Origin: Alphaproteobacteria bacterium
Lineage (GTDB): Bacteria; Pseudomonadota; Alphaproteobacteria; JANQMY01
DNA: 64,000 bases
Assembly (NCBI GenBank): GCA_028289425.1
Contig: JANQPL010000017.1
Location: forward strand, 186,001 to 250,000
Direction: 5' to 3'
The notes under the pieces were generated by a model. That model did no database searches, had not been told where the DNA came from, and saw only the letters and a program-made list of their open reading frames with translations. Shown piece after piece: positions 10,150 through 19,141 of the stretch. Numbering within the stretch: the stretch's first letter is position 1; the number at the start of each line of letters is the position of its first letter. Made by a program: the position numbers and the translations under genes.

Positions 10150-11455
10150 TGGCGATCGCCCGACGGTAGATTTTGACGAGGTTGTGGCCGGTGAGCGACC
10201 ACTCGAACTCTCTTAGGATGCGTTCACGCCCGAGCCGCGACAATTCTTCTCGGCGTGGGGGATTTGACAGCAGGCCGTCGATCCCATCCGCAAGCGCATC
10301 CGCATTTGCCGGTTCAACCAAAACGCCGGCGTCCCCGACCACTTCGGGCAGCGAACCGCCGCTGGACGAGACAACGGGCACGCCGCAGGCCATCGCTTCG
10401 CCCGGCGGGAAGCCAAACCCTTCATAAAGGGACGGGCACACAGCGACCGTCGCTTCGGCATAGAGCTTGACGATCTCGTCGTCATCGACGCCGGACACAA
10501 AACTTATGTTCTTACCGATGCCCAATTCGCGGATCAGGCGCTCCGCCGGACCCTCGCGCAATTTGCCGATGGTCAGAAGTTCCAGATCCGGATATTTCTC
10601 CAGCAGCTTGGCGTAGGCCCGCACGAGATAGAGCAAGCCTTTAATGGGGACATCGGCACTTGTGGTCGTGATGAGGCGGTTTGGCCGCCGCTTGATGTGA
10701 GGTAGCGGCCGGAATTTATCCGTATCGATACCGTGATACACCAGTGTCAACTTGTCTTCGTCGATCCCAAATTCGGATTGTACGTCCCGGCGCGTGCTTT
10801 CGGAAACCACAATGACCGGGTCAAGCTGCCGAGCAACTTTCATCTGCATACGGAGGAATTGGTACCAGCGCCGGGTCAGCAAGTTGAGTGTGATGGTGTC
10901 CGCATGAGCGATAGCAATGTCGCGGTCCTTGGTGATCGGGTGGTGAATGGTCCCGACAATGGGCAGACCCATTTTGCGTAATTCAAGCAGGCCATAGGCC
11001 AATGTCTGATTGTCATGAACCACATCATAGCGGTAAGGCGAACTCGCCACATAATCCGCCAAGCGGCGGCCGAATGTGTAAGGCTCGCCAAATCCACCAC
11101 TGATGTGAATCATATATTCCAGAAAGTCCGTCCACGTTTTGACCTCCCGCCAGGGATAGGCCGGCAGGCCAAGAAAGACTTTGGGCTTGGCGTATAGGTC
11201 CAATGACGGCAGTTTGATAAGCCGAACCCGAGGGTCCAGATCCGGATAGGGTGGACCGGATATAACGTGGACTTCATGGCCCAGATCCGCAAGAGACTTT
11301 GACACATACCGCATGTAAACCCCTTGACCGCCCGTGAAGGGGTGCGAGCGATAGCTCGGCATCAGTACCCTAAGCGGACGTTCCGGAAGCTGAGCAACGG
11401 TTGCTTCGTCTTTTTTTGGACTTTGTTGCAATGCCTGGTCAAAGGCCAAAGACAT
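10136..11455 (-). CDS. Glycosyltransferase family 4
   Basis: PFTGGQGVYMRYVSKSLADLGHEVHVISG...VYHGIDTDKFRPL...YAEATVAVCPSLYEGFGFPPGEAMACGVPVVSSSGGSLPEVVGDAG (E-x7-E motif). Confidence 0.92.
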   Translation of the reverse strand: MSLAFDQALQQSPKKDEATVAQLPERPLRVLMPSYRSHPFTGGQGVYMRYVSKSLADLGHEVHVISGPPYPDLDPRVRLIKLPSLDLYAKPKVFLGLPAYPWREVKTWTDFLEYMIHISGGFGEPYTFGRRLADYVASSPYRYDVVHDNQTLAYGLLELRKMGLPIVGTIHHPITKDRDIAIAHADTITLNLLTRRWYQFLRMQMKVARQLDPVIVVSESTRRDVQSEFGIDEDKLTLVYHGIDTDKFRPLPHIKRRPNRLITTTSADVPIKGLLYLVRAYAKLLEKYPDLELLTIGKLREGPAERLIRELGIGKNISFVSGVDDDEIVKLYAEATVAVCPSLYEGFGFPPGEAMACGVPVVSSSGGSLPEVVGDAGVLVEPANADALADGIDGLLSNPPRREELSRLGRERILREFEWSLTGHNLVKIYRRAIANAHR

Positions 11456-11663
11456 AATGTTCTCCTGCAGCCGCCTCACAGTCGGCAGTCATACTTTCTT
11501 TTTGCCCCGAAACAGGGAGTGATCAGTTTGTTGTCATGTGCCGAGGGTTGAATTGCGCACAATCAATGGCGCGGACGCCGGTATGACGGGTCGGGATCAT
11601 AACGATCAGATTGCGGTGCAACAAGGTACCGCGGGAGGTCCAGCCGAAAATGTTGCGAAAAAA

Positions 11664-12074
11664 TCAGTTCATCGACACCGGCGTGTCTGGCGTCGGGATT
11701 TCAGGCGGCGATGCGGCAGGCCCCGCATGGTGATGGAATAATCGCCAAATGTTAGATTTTGATTGGCGAACGAACATATTTGTCGCCACCAAGAAATCCG
11801 CACCAATTTGTTCGAAGCAGATAACGGTGCCCACATTCTCCACAATATGTGGTTTGGGGTCGTGGCAGATGATCTCTGGGCGGGATCCGCCGCGCATTAT
11901 TCGCCGCCACGAGTGCAAAACCTGATCACGTCCAAAAAGCGGGTTCCAGCCCGGATGTATACAGAAAACCGGCGTGTCGGTCGCCCAAAGCTCTTCCATG
12001 GCCGACATATCTCCATCGCGGAACGCCGCGTAGAAAGCTTCATTGGCGAAGACAAGCGCGTCGTGGTCGGTCAT
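11664..12074 (-). CDS. NTF2/SnoaL-like nuclear transport factor 2 family protein
   Basis: NEAFYAAFRDGDMSAMEELWATDTPVFCIHPGWNPLFGRDQVLHSWRRIM. Confidence 0.8.
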   Translation of the reverse strand: MTDHDALVFANEAFYAAFRDGDMSAMEELWATDTPVFCIHPGWNPLFGRDQVLHSWRRIMRGGSRPEIICHDPKPHIVENVGTVICFEQIGADFLVATNMFVRQSKSNIWRLFHHHAGPAASPPEIPTPDTPVSMN

Positions 12075-12089
12075 GCATCCATCCTTAGT

Positions 12090-12575
12090 TTACGCAGCGG
12101 ATTCCTTCAAGCTGAGGCCTCCCTTACGGAATGCGGCGCGGATCAACAGGTATAAGAGCAGCCCCATGGGCCCCGCCAATAGGGTCAGGAAAAGCGGCGG
12201 AAGAACCAATAGGTGGTTTAGGTTCCGCCGTCTGGCGTCCCGCACCTCCCAGGCGCCGACGAACAAATCGAAGACGAGGTAATGGACCCACCCGGCGAGC
12301 ACGGCCGTCGGTTGACTGAACAAAATCATCAGGGCCTCAAGGGAGCCAAATCCGCCACCTTCGCGACCGTCACCGCCTGTGAAGGCTCCCGACGCGAAAA
12401 ACCACGTATAGGTAAGTCCCAAGATGATGGGGATGAAGGCCGAATGTACGAGGCGATCCGTCCACCCCCAATGAGGCAACACAGCCAACAAGATCCATGC
12501 TGGCAACACACCAAACGAACAAATCAGGAAAACGTCAGAATGGGTCAGTGGACCGGTGAATACTTCCGACAACAT
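12090..12575 (-). CDS. ABA4-like (DUF4281) membrane protein
   Basis: Four-TM pattern with SQPTAVLAGWVHYLVFDLFVGAWEVRDARRR...PPLFLTLLAGPMGLLLYLLIR. Confidence 0.75.
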   Translation of the reverse strand: MLSEVFTGPLTHSDVFLICSFGVLPAWILLAVLPHWGWTDRLVHSAFIPIILGLTYTWFFASGAFTGGDGREGGGFGSLEALMILFSQPTAVLAGWVHYLVFDLFVGAWEVRDARRRNLNHLLVLPPLFLTLLAGPMGLLLYLLIRAAFRKGGLSLKESAA

Positions 12576-12594
12576 GTTGCTCCCCGCGTTTACT

Positions 12595-13005
12595 TTACTG
12601 GCTGGCGCCCTGCATCGCGGCCCAAAGAAGGGCCGCCCATCCTACCAAAAACGCCAAGCCGCCGATTGGTGTTATCAGGACAAGCGATCTGGATCCGGTG
12701 AGCCCAAGAAAATAAAGAGATCCGGAAAATAGAATTATTCCAACAAAGAATGCCCAGCCGGCGATCGCCAGGCGGTGTTCCACGATATGTTCCGACTGCG
12801 TCATGGCCACCGCCACCAAGCCCAACGCTAACGTATGGACAAGGTGGTATTGGACGCCCGTTTGAAAGGCAGCCAAGTCGGTTTCCGACACGCGGCTTGC
12901 CAGTGCGTGGGCGCCGAATGCTCCAGCGGTCACCGCCACAAAGCCGCTGACAGCGCTCAACATCAACCAAAATCGCAAAATTGGCCTCCGGTAGAAAAAT
13001 CTCAA
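12595..13005 (-). CDS. DUF423 / YgdD-family membrane protein
   Basis: GFVAVTAGAFGAHAL...FQTGVQYHLVHTLALGLVA...FFVGIILFSGSLYFLGLTG...LVLITPIGGLAFLVGWAAL. Confidence 0.85.
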   Translation of the reverse strand: MRFFYRRPILRFWLMLSAVSGFVAVTAGAFGAHALASRVSETDLAAFQTGVQYHLVHTLALGLVAVAMTQSEHIVEHRLAIAGWAFFVGIILFSGSLYFLGLTGSRSLVLITPIGGLAFLVGWAALLWAAMQGASQ

Positions 13006-13018
13006 CTATCTCGGGAGT

Positions 13019-13990
13019 CTAACCCCAAAGCTCGGGTGATGGGGGAAAAACACAGCCTCGCCGAAAGCCCAAGGGCGGCTGACGATCGCGGGAAAGTAAG
13101 GCGGGTCCATCAAGATCGACCCAGGTCGCCAAGGGCGTCAGCATCATTGCCGGTGCCATGGCGAGTGATGTTGCCACCATGCAGCCCAGCATAATGTCAA
13201 ACCCCATCTCTTTGGCCTGCCGCGCCATATGAATGGCTTGCGTCAGTCCGCCGCTTTTGTCGAGCTTGATGTTTATTGCTTGGTACTTGTCCTGAAGGTT
13301 GGGCAGATCAGCGGACGTATGAGCTGACTCATCCGCACACAGAGGAATTGGCGGAACGATTTGTGTAAGGTATGGATCGGCTTTGGCGGGCAGGGGCTGT
13401 TCAATCAGCATCACACCCTCGGGCGGTGATGACAAAACCTTTTCAAGAACGCTCGTTGTCCACGATTCATTCGCATCAACAACAATATCGGAGGAAGGCG
13501 CGTTTTCCCGGACCGCGGCAAGACGCTCGCCAATATTCTCCGCATCCAGCTTCAGTTTCAGAAGCGGCCAATCGCGCGCCTCTTTTGCGGCCCGGCCCAT
13601 TTCTTCCGGCGTGCCCAAACTGATCGTGAAACCGGTGCGCGACGGGGTGGGCGGCGGAAGCCCCGCCAATTGCCAAACCGGTCTGCGCTTCATCTTCGCT
13701 TCGAGATCCCAAAGCGCGCAGTCAAGCGCATTGCGCGCAGCACCTGCGGGAAACATCGATTGTATTTGATTTCGGTCGATTGGGGCCCGTGAGGTATCAA
13801 CCTTTCGCAGGGTGTCCACCACATGGCTCACTGTGTGGCCAAAACGGGCATAGGGCACGCATTCGCCACGCCCCATATGTCCATCGTGCTCGACTTCCAC
13901 CAGCACAATTACCGCTTCGGATTTTGCTCCGCGTGCGATGCGGAACCCGCCGCGGATCGGCCATCGCTCTTCCCGGACAGTCAACCGCAT
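13019..13990 (-). CDS. Dipeptide epimerase (enolase superfamily, L-Ala-D/L-Glu epimerase-like)
   Basis: WPIRGGFRIARGAKSEAVIVLVEVE...LLKLKLDAENIGERLAAVRE...VDANESW...LIEQPL...LCADES...INIKLDKSGGLTQAIHMAR. Confidence 0.87.
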   Translation of the reverse strand: MRLTVREERWPIRGGFRIARGAKSEAVIVLVEVEHDGHMGRGECVPYARFGHTVSHVVDTLRKVDTSRAPIDRNQIQSMFPAGAARNALDCALWDLEAKMKRRPVWQLAGLPPPTPSRTGFTISLGTPEEMGRAAKEARDWPLLKLKLDAENIGERLAAVRENAPSSDIVVDANESWTTSVLEKVLSSPPEGVMLIEQPLPAKADPYLTQIVPPIPLCADESAHTSADLPNLQDKYQAINIKLDKSGGLTQAIHMARQAKEMGFDIMLGCMVATSLAMAPAMMLTPLATWVDLDGPALLSRDRQPPLGFRRGCVFPPSPELWG

Positions 13991-13993
13991 GGA

Positions 13994-15145
13994 TCAATTG
14001 ACTTGAGTTTCGGCGTCCTCTTGGTCGAAATCGTCGAAGTCGTCAAAGAGATCTTCCACATTTTCGTTTTCACCCGCCGCATCCCCTTCGAGAAATGCGC
14101 GGCGGTCTTGGTAGTAGGCGGAGCGCAAAGTCGAATACCAATCGATAGAGGTTGAGCGCAGCTGGTCGACGCTATCGCCTACCTCTTGGCGCAAGCTCAC
14201 CCCGTCCAAGCTATTCACGGCGATGGTGGTGCCGGCACCGAAAGACACCCATGTGGCCGGATCCGCCACGCGATCGACCAACTGTCCAAACCCATCGCGC
14301 GTGGTCGTTGGGCCCATGAGCGGCACCACCAAATAGGGGCCGGCGGAGACGCCATATGTGTAGAGTGTCTGGCCAAAGTCGGCGACTTCGCGCTCCAGGC
14401 CGACCTGGTCCGCGAAGTCGACAAACCCGGCAACGCCCACGGTCGTGTTGAGCAGGAAGCGCGCCGTACTTTTGCCGGCCATCTTGAATTCGCCTTGCAG
14501 AACCCGATTACCCACGGTCGCGGGTTCGCGCAAATTGCGGAAGATATTCCGTATGCCTTGCTCCAAGAAATCGGGGGCTACAAATCCATAAGCCTTGGCA
14601 ATAGGCCGGAAGACCCGGCGATCCAGCCAATCGTTCGCGCCTAGCACCTTCCGGTTTACGCCTTCGATCGGATCCCAGACCCGATTGCGGTCCTTTTTTT
14701 TGCCGATCCGCTCGTCCGCATCTTCGGTCGGTGAGGCGAGGGCAACCGAAATATCTTCATCGTCAAGCGTTTCGCTTTGCTCAGGCGCGTCGTTTTTGCC
14801 GCCGGCGATGTCGCCAGTCGCATCCGAATTGACGTTCTTGAGCTTGGGAATGACCGGAATGTCAGCCGCCGTTGCCAGCACCACGAACACTTCCGGCCCG
14901 TCGCCGCGCTGCGCCTTGGCGCGGGTTCGCTCGACAGTTCGAAGTTCGAAGAGTGCTTCGGACAGACTGTTACTGATGGGAACGCTTTGAATGTTCCAGC
15001 CGTGCCTGTGAGCGTCCGGCGGCAGATGCACCACATCACGTCCATATGCTTGGGCCGAGCTATGTCCCAGCATGGTCGCCGCATACGTGGCTGCAGCGAA
15101 CGTGAATGCTCTGAGATGCATTAAGTTACCCCTTCGGCAGGTCAA
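13994..15145 (-). CDS. mlaA: MlaA/VacJ family protein with an N-terminal extension
   Basis: RVWDPIEGVNRKVLGANDWLDRRVFRPIAKAYGFVAPDFLEQGIRNIFRNLREPATVGNRVLQGEFKMAG... is the MlaA core. Confidence 0.87.
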   Translation of the reverse strand: MTCRRGNLMHLRAFTFAAATYAATMLGHSSAQAYGRDVVHLPPDAHRHGWNIQSVPISNSLSEALFELRTVERTRAKAQRGDGPEVFVVLATAADIPVIPKLKNVNSDATGDIAGGKNDAPEQSETLDDEDISVALASPTEDADERIGKKKDRNRVWDPIEGVNRKVLGANDWLDRRVFRPIAKAYGFVAPDFLEQGIRNIFRNLREPATVGNRVLQGEFKMAGKSTARFLLNTTVGVAGFVDFADQVGLEREVADFGQTLYTYGVSAGPYLVVPLMGPTTTRDGFGQLVDRVADPATWVSFGAGTTIAVNSLDGVSLRQEVGDSVDQLRSTSIDWYSTLRSAYYQDRRAFLEGDAAGENENVEDLFDDFDDFDQEDAETQVN

Positions 15146-15307
15146 GGTCTTGGTCGAAGCCTCATAGTGCTGCCGTTGAAAACTGCACGACTTGTTTTTC
15201 TGATCTTTTGTCGGCAGTCAGTATATGTCGGAAAGGCGCTTTATTCCAACTTTATAGGGGCCCTGGCCAGGCGGTGGCCCCTCCATTTCTTGGCGTTTAC
15301 CCGGCTC

Positions 15308-15982
15308 CTAACGAAGCTGAGCCGATGTCAAAGTGTCGTAGTCTGCTTCTTTACCTGTGCGGTCTTCCAGCGTCTGAATCAGGCCATTCATGCCCTTCCT
15401 CTTAATGATCGCGGAAAACTCTTCTCGCTGGGTAATGACCATGCTGATGCCCTCGATCTTGATGTCAATGACACGGAAAACAGGTCCTCGGGGGCGCACA
15501 CGCCATTCAGCCAAGAAGGTCTGACCACTAGCCGGGTTCTTGATTTCAGTGGCCACCAAAATGTCCTTGGAGCCTGCAGCTTTTGCGCCGCGCACCGAAA
15601 TTTCTTCGCCCGCATAATCAGTCAAACGGGTCGCATAGGCTTGGATGACATAGTCGTCGAACAGCGAGTTGTAGGCGTTGACCTCCGCCTTGGTGGCCGT
15701 CCGTGCATTCCGGCCCAGGGTGAAGCGAGCGATATAGTTTAAGTCAAAGTTTTGCGCCAGCAGCGCCCGAAAAGCCTTCTCTCTCGCTTCGTCGTTCAGA
15801 GTGTCATTCTCGAGCACGCGTATAGCGTCGGAACTCAAGGTTTCGATAAACGCGCTTGCTTCGTCAACCAGAGCAGCGTTTGACGGGGCCGCGTTGGCGG
15901 GCGCGACGGCGATATGCGTCCAGATCAGCAATCCGGAAAGTGTTGAAATGAACAGCGAGGACAAATGGCGCGCAGACATCAT
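15308..15982 (-). CDS. mlaC: MlaC/Ttg2D family ABC transporter substrate-binding protein
   Basis: Signal peptide then LNDEAREKAFRALLAQNFDLNYIARFTLGRNARTATKAEVNAYNSLFDDYVIQAYATRLTDYAGEEISV. Confidence 0.87.
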   Translation of the reverse strand: MMSARHLSSLFISTLSGLLIWTHIAVAPANAAPSNAALVDEASAFIETLSSDAIRVLENDTLNDEAREKAFRALLAQNFDLNYIARFTLGRNARTATKAEVNAYNSLFDDYVIQAYATRLTDYAGEEISVRGAKAAGSKDILVATEIKNPASGQTFLAEWRVRPRGPVFRVIDIKIEGISMVITQREEFSAIIKRKGMNGLIQTLEDRTGKEADYDTLTSAQLR

Positions 15983-16186
15983 GTTCGATCCTTTATCGAC
16001 GGAACTCATTCGGCAGATCTTGGCCGTAGCTACATATGGGGCAGTTTGGCGGTTTGTCCCTGCCGATCCGTTAAAGTTCAACTTTTATTGTTCTGGGCGT
16101 TAGTGGCCTGGGAATGTCTAAAACAAGGCGCGATGAAGACGTGTTCTCTATCAAAGATAGCGAGAATCAAAATAATACACGTATAA

Positions 16187-18385
16187 TTAGATGGTCGGTG
16201 CGTCTGTTCCGAAAACTTGGCGGTTCTCGATGCGGTGGGCGTAGAGCTGATACAGGGGCTTGGAGGTTCCGGGCAGTTGGCGGCAGGCCTCGTTGATCTT
16301 GGCTGCTTCTTCCCAAAGGCGGCCACGCACGGCCGCAAAGAGTTGCTGATGGTGCTGATTGATTTCGCGGAAACGAGGGTTGGCGCGAATGAAGGCATTG
16401 CCGAGCAGCGCAAAGATGCGCACCTTTTTGGCGTCGGCCTGCAAGGCAATGGTGTCGATCTCCAGATGGGCCAGCTGATGCCCTTCAAGTCTCACGGTGG
16501 CTTCGTCGACGACGATTGCTGGACCATATCGTTCAGCATTTCGGCACAGCTCTGACGCCAGTGCGATCGGGGCGCCGAATGCGGAAAAGCGCTGCTTCTG
16601 CCGTTTTTTGGGCTGGGAAATCACGCAGCCGCCCGACGCAATCCCGACATTGAGTGTTACCGGCTCAAAAGAAAGCCCTTCATACGAGAACTCTTTTTCA
16701 AGTTTCGCATTCAGAGTCTCAAGCTTGCCGACCAAGTCCAGCCCACATTCGCACGCATTTGTCGCATTCGTGTTTTCGTCTTGCGCCGTGTGCCAGACAG
16801 CCAACATCGTGTCGCCGCGATTGATCATTGCTCCGCCATGCCGGGCGATTGTGCCGGCAATGGCGACAAACACTTTTTCCACGATGGCACCAACGGCGAA
16901 GGGGCTGCCTTCGTACCTTTCCGCCAAGCCCCCAATGTTACGAATGCTGCAGACAAGGACCGTGGCCTCGCGGTGGGTGGCTTGGGAAATTCTCACTTTG
17001 AACGGCGCGGGTGGCGGTGCCACATCGGAGGCCCCGGTTACGTGGCTGATCCATTCGGCATGCGCCGCTTGCCAAGCAGCCGTTGCGACAAAGATCAGAA
17101 TAAGCGTCGTACACGGAATAATGAAATCGAACAGCATCAGCTGGTTTTGAAATATGACGAGACCGAAATAGGCGGGCAGGGCAATGGCAATCGATGCAAT
17201 CACCGCCGACAAGGAAAGCGATGTGTACGCCGCGGCCGCCCAAATCAGCAGGCCGAAAACGATGATGTAAGCCTGTTCCGCCCGTCCGGCCCAAACGGGC
17301 CGATGGATAAAATGACCCGAGCTGATTTGATCGAAAGCAAGCATATGCAACTGGGCACGCGACAGTCTTGCACCATCGACCGTGCGCAGATTCGAGCGCT
17401 GAGCTTCCGCCATGCCAATGAAGACAAGTGTGTCTTCCAGTCGTTGGTCGCCCAATCCGCCATCCAAAATATCGGACCCCAAAAGTGTCACCTCAGAAGA
17501 CGGTCCGGGAGGGTGCAACCAGATCTCCGCGTTTCGTGTCGTGGGAATTGTTATGTCGCCGACCGCAATTTCCTCAATACCGTGGGATCCAGCGGTCCAA
17601 GCGCTCTGCGTTTTGGTGTTCGATCGGACAATGATCGGTGCGTCGAAAGTGTACCGCAATGCCTCCAACGCCGTACTTGGGAACACTTTGCCTTCGATCG
17701 AGAACAGCAACGGCACGCGACGCACGACACCGTCGGCCTTTGTTGGTATACTGATAATGCCGGCACCGTTCGCCGTATTGGCATATTCCGAGATGTCCGA
17801 ATATGCACCGCCGTAAGGGTCGAGGTAACTCGCCGGCGGCACGCCGTCGTACTGAATCGGTTCCATGAGGCTGGGGGCCTCTGCAGCCGCTCGGTCGTCG
17901 ATTTCAATGGCAGCGATGCTCTTGGCGTGGCGCAAGGCGGCGCTCAACAAGGCGTCAGGATCATCTAGGTCGCGCAGCGCCCGGGTAATGTTCTCAGAAA
18001 CGTTTTTTTTAGCAAGCGCATCGGCGAAGAATGACGGAGAGGCCGGGTCGGGGCGCGCGAAGGGCTGATCGAAGATGATGATTTTGGCGCCGGCCTCATT
18101 CAGCAGGTCGATAAGGCGCGCGATGTTCGTGCGGGGCCAATCCAACCCCATAGGGCCGGCCCGGTGCGCTGAATCGAGCTCTACATATAGAAGGTCGGGC
18201 CGTGCGTTCTCTGTTTCAGGTTCCGTGTCCGGTGTATTTTGCCACGGTGACGCGGCGACATAACGGTCAAACCCGAAGTTTTGGACCGCGGATGCGGCAC
18301 CGCTGGGGTCCCACTCGTGAAAGAGCAAGGCAAACAGGATCAATGCGAGCGGTATTCCCCCCATGGAATGAAGCAATGCGCGCAT
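16187..18385 (-). CDS. CHASE2-domain protein with class III adenylate/guanylate cyclase-like domain (catalytic residues degenerate)
   Basis: CHASE2-like extracytoplasmic region (GLDWPRTNIARLIDLLNEAGAKIIIFDQPFARPDP), a multi-TM segment, then a cyclase-fold region (TVLVCSIRNIGGL...GGAMINRGDTMLAVW...LNVGIASGGCV...FSAFGAPIALASEL). Confidence 0.82.
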   Translation of the reverse strand: MRALLHSMGGIPLALILFALLFHEWDPSGAASAVQNFGFDRYVAASPWQNTPDTEPETENARPDLLYVELDSAHRAGPMGLDWPRTNIARLIDLLNEAGAKIIIFDQPFARPDPASPSFFADALAKKNVSENITRALRDLDDPDALLSAALRHAKSIAAIEIDDRAAAEAPSLMEPIQYDGVPPASYLDPYGGAYSDISEYANTANGAGIISIPTKADGVVRRVPLLFSIEGKVFPSTALEALRYTFDAPIIVRSNTKTQSAWTAGSHGIEEIAVGDITIPTTRNAEIWLHPPGPSSEVTLLGSDILDGGLGDQRLEDTLVFIGMAEAQRSNLRTVDGARLSRAQLHMLAFDQISSGHFIHRPVWAGRAEQAYIIVFGLLIWAAAAYTSLSLSAVIASIAIALPAYFGLVIFQNQLMLFDFIIPCTTLILIFVATAAWQAAHAEWISHVTGASDVAPPPAPFKVRISQATHREATVLVCSIRNIGGLAERYEGSPFAVGAIVEKVFVAIAGTIARHGGAMINRGDTMLAVWHTAQDENTNATNACECGLDLVGKLETLNAKLEKEFSYEGLSFEPVTLNVGIASGGCVISQPKKRQKQRFSAFGAPIALASELCRNAERYGPAIVVDEATVRLEGHQLAHLEIDTIALQADAKKVRIFALLGNAFIRANPRFREINQHHQQLFAAVRGRLWEEAAKINEACRQLPGTSKPLYQLYAHRIENRQVFGTDAPTI

Positions 18386-18494
18386 AATCAGAAGCTCTGG
18401 CTCGCCGGTCTGTGTCTCTTATTCTACGGGACAGGGTACCGTGGCCAGATCAATTTTTGGCTAATAAACCGGCGCTGTGCGCTGAAATAAATAA

Positions 18495-18521
18495 GCCCCT
18501 GCGCTATCCCAGTGCAGGGGC
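18495..18521 (-). terminator. Rho-independent-like terminator downstream of the cytochrome c gene
   Basis: GCCCCTGC-N11-GCAGGGGC inverted repeat, followed on the minus strand by TTATTTATTT. Confidence 0.6.
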
Positions 18522-18542
18522 CTTTAAACTTAACTTAGCAGC

Positions 18543-18959
18543 CTACTCTGCTGCTGAGCCGTCTCCGCCATGTTCCTTCATATGAGCGATCACATCCAGG
18601 CGGTCCTGCTCCCTCGGCAACTTCAGAATCATCTTCGATCTGGGGACAAATCCGCGCGGGTCCTCAAGATAGGCCAGCAAATTCTCGTCGTTCCAGATAA
18701 GGCCGCCTTCGCCGGCTTCCCTCATGGCGGGAGAATATCTGTAATCAGGATCCGCACCCGCTTGGCGGCCGACAACGCCGTGCAGATTGGGGCCGGTCGG
18801 CTTCTTCTTGCCGGGCTCCAGCGAATGGCAGGCAACGCAGCGTTTGAATACGTTCTCTCCCTTCGCGGCGTCGCCTTCGGCTGCAAAACCGGCGTGGCTC
18901 GTGGCGAAAGCGCCTGTCATTACGATCGATGCCAAAACGAGTGATGTTCTGATGTTCAC
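18543..18959 (-). CDS. Cytochrome c family protein (cytochrome c2-like)
   Basis: Signal peptide; KRCVACHSLEPGKKKPTGPNLHGVVGRQAG (CXXCH) and later Met-ligand region SKMILKLP. Confidence 0.9.
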   Translation of the reverse strand: MNIRTSLVLASIVMTGAFATSHAGFAAEGDAAKGENVFKRCVACHSLEPGKKKPTGPNLHGVVGRQAGADPDYRYSPAMREAGEGGLIWNDENLLAYLEDPRGFVPRSKMILKLPREQDRLDVIAHMKEHGGDGSAAE

Positions 18960-19141
18960 AACCCTTGCCCCCTCATTGGATGTTCAACCCTTTATAACAA
19001 TGTACATGAATATGACCAAAACGGCAGCGGTTGTGGGACAACAACACGGACGCGATAAAATGGTTGCCTAAGCCGCCTATTTTGTGGCCCAAGCACTTTA
19101 CGCTAAGGTTTTCGGGACAGAATGTGGCACTTCGGTAGTGT

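Noticed and set aside
16781-17968. 395-aa plus-strand ORF
   Set aside because: Antisense to the CHASE2 gene; no family signal.
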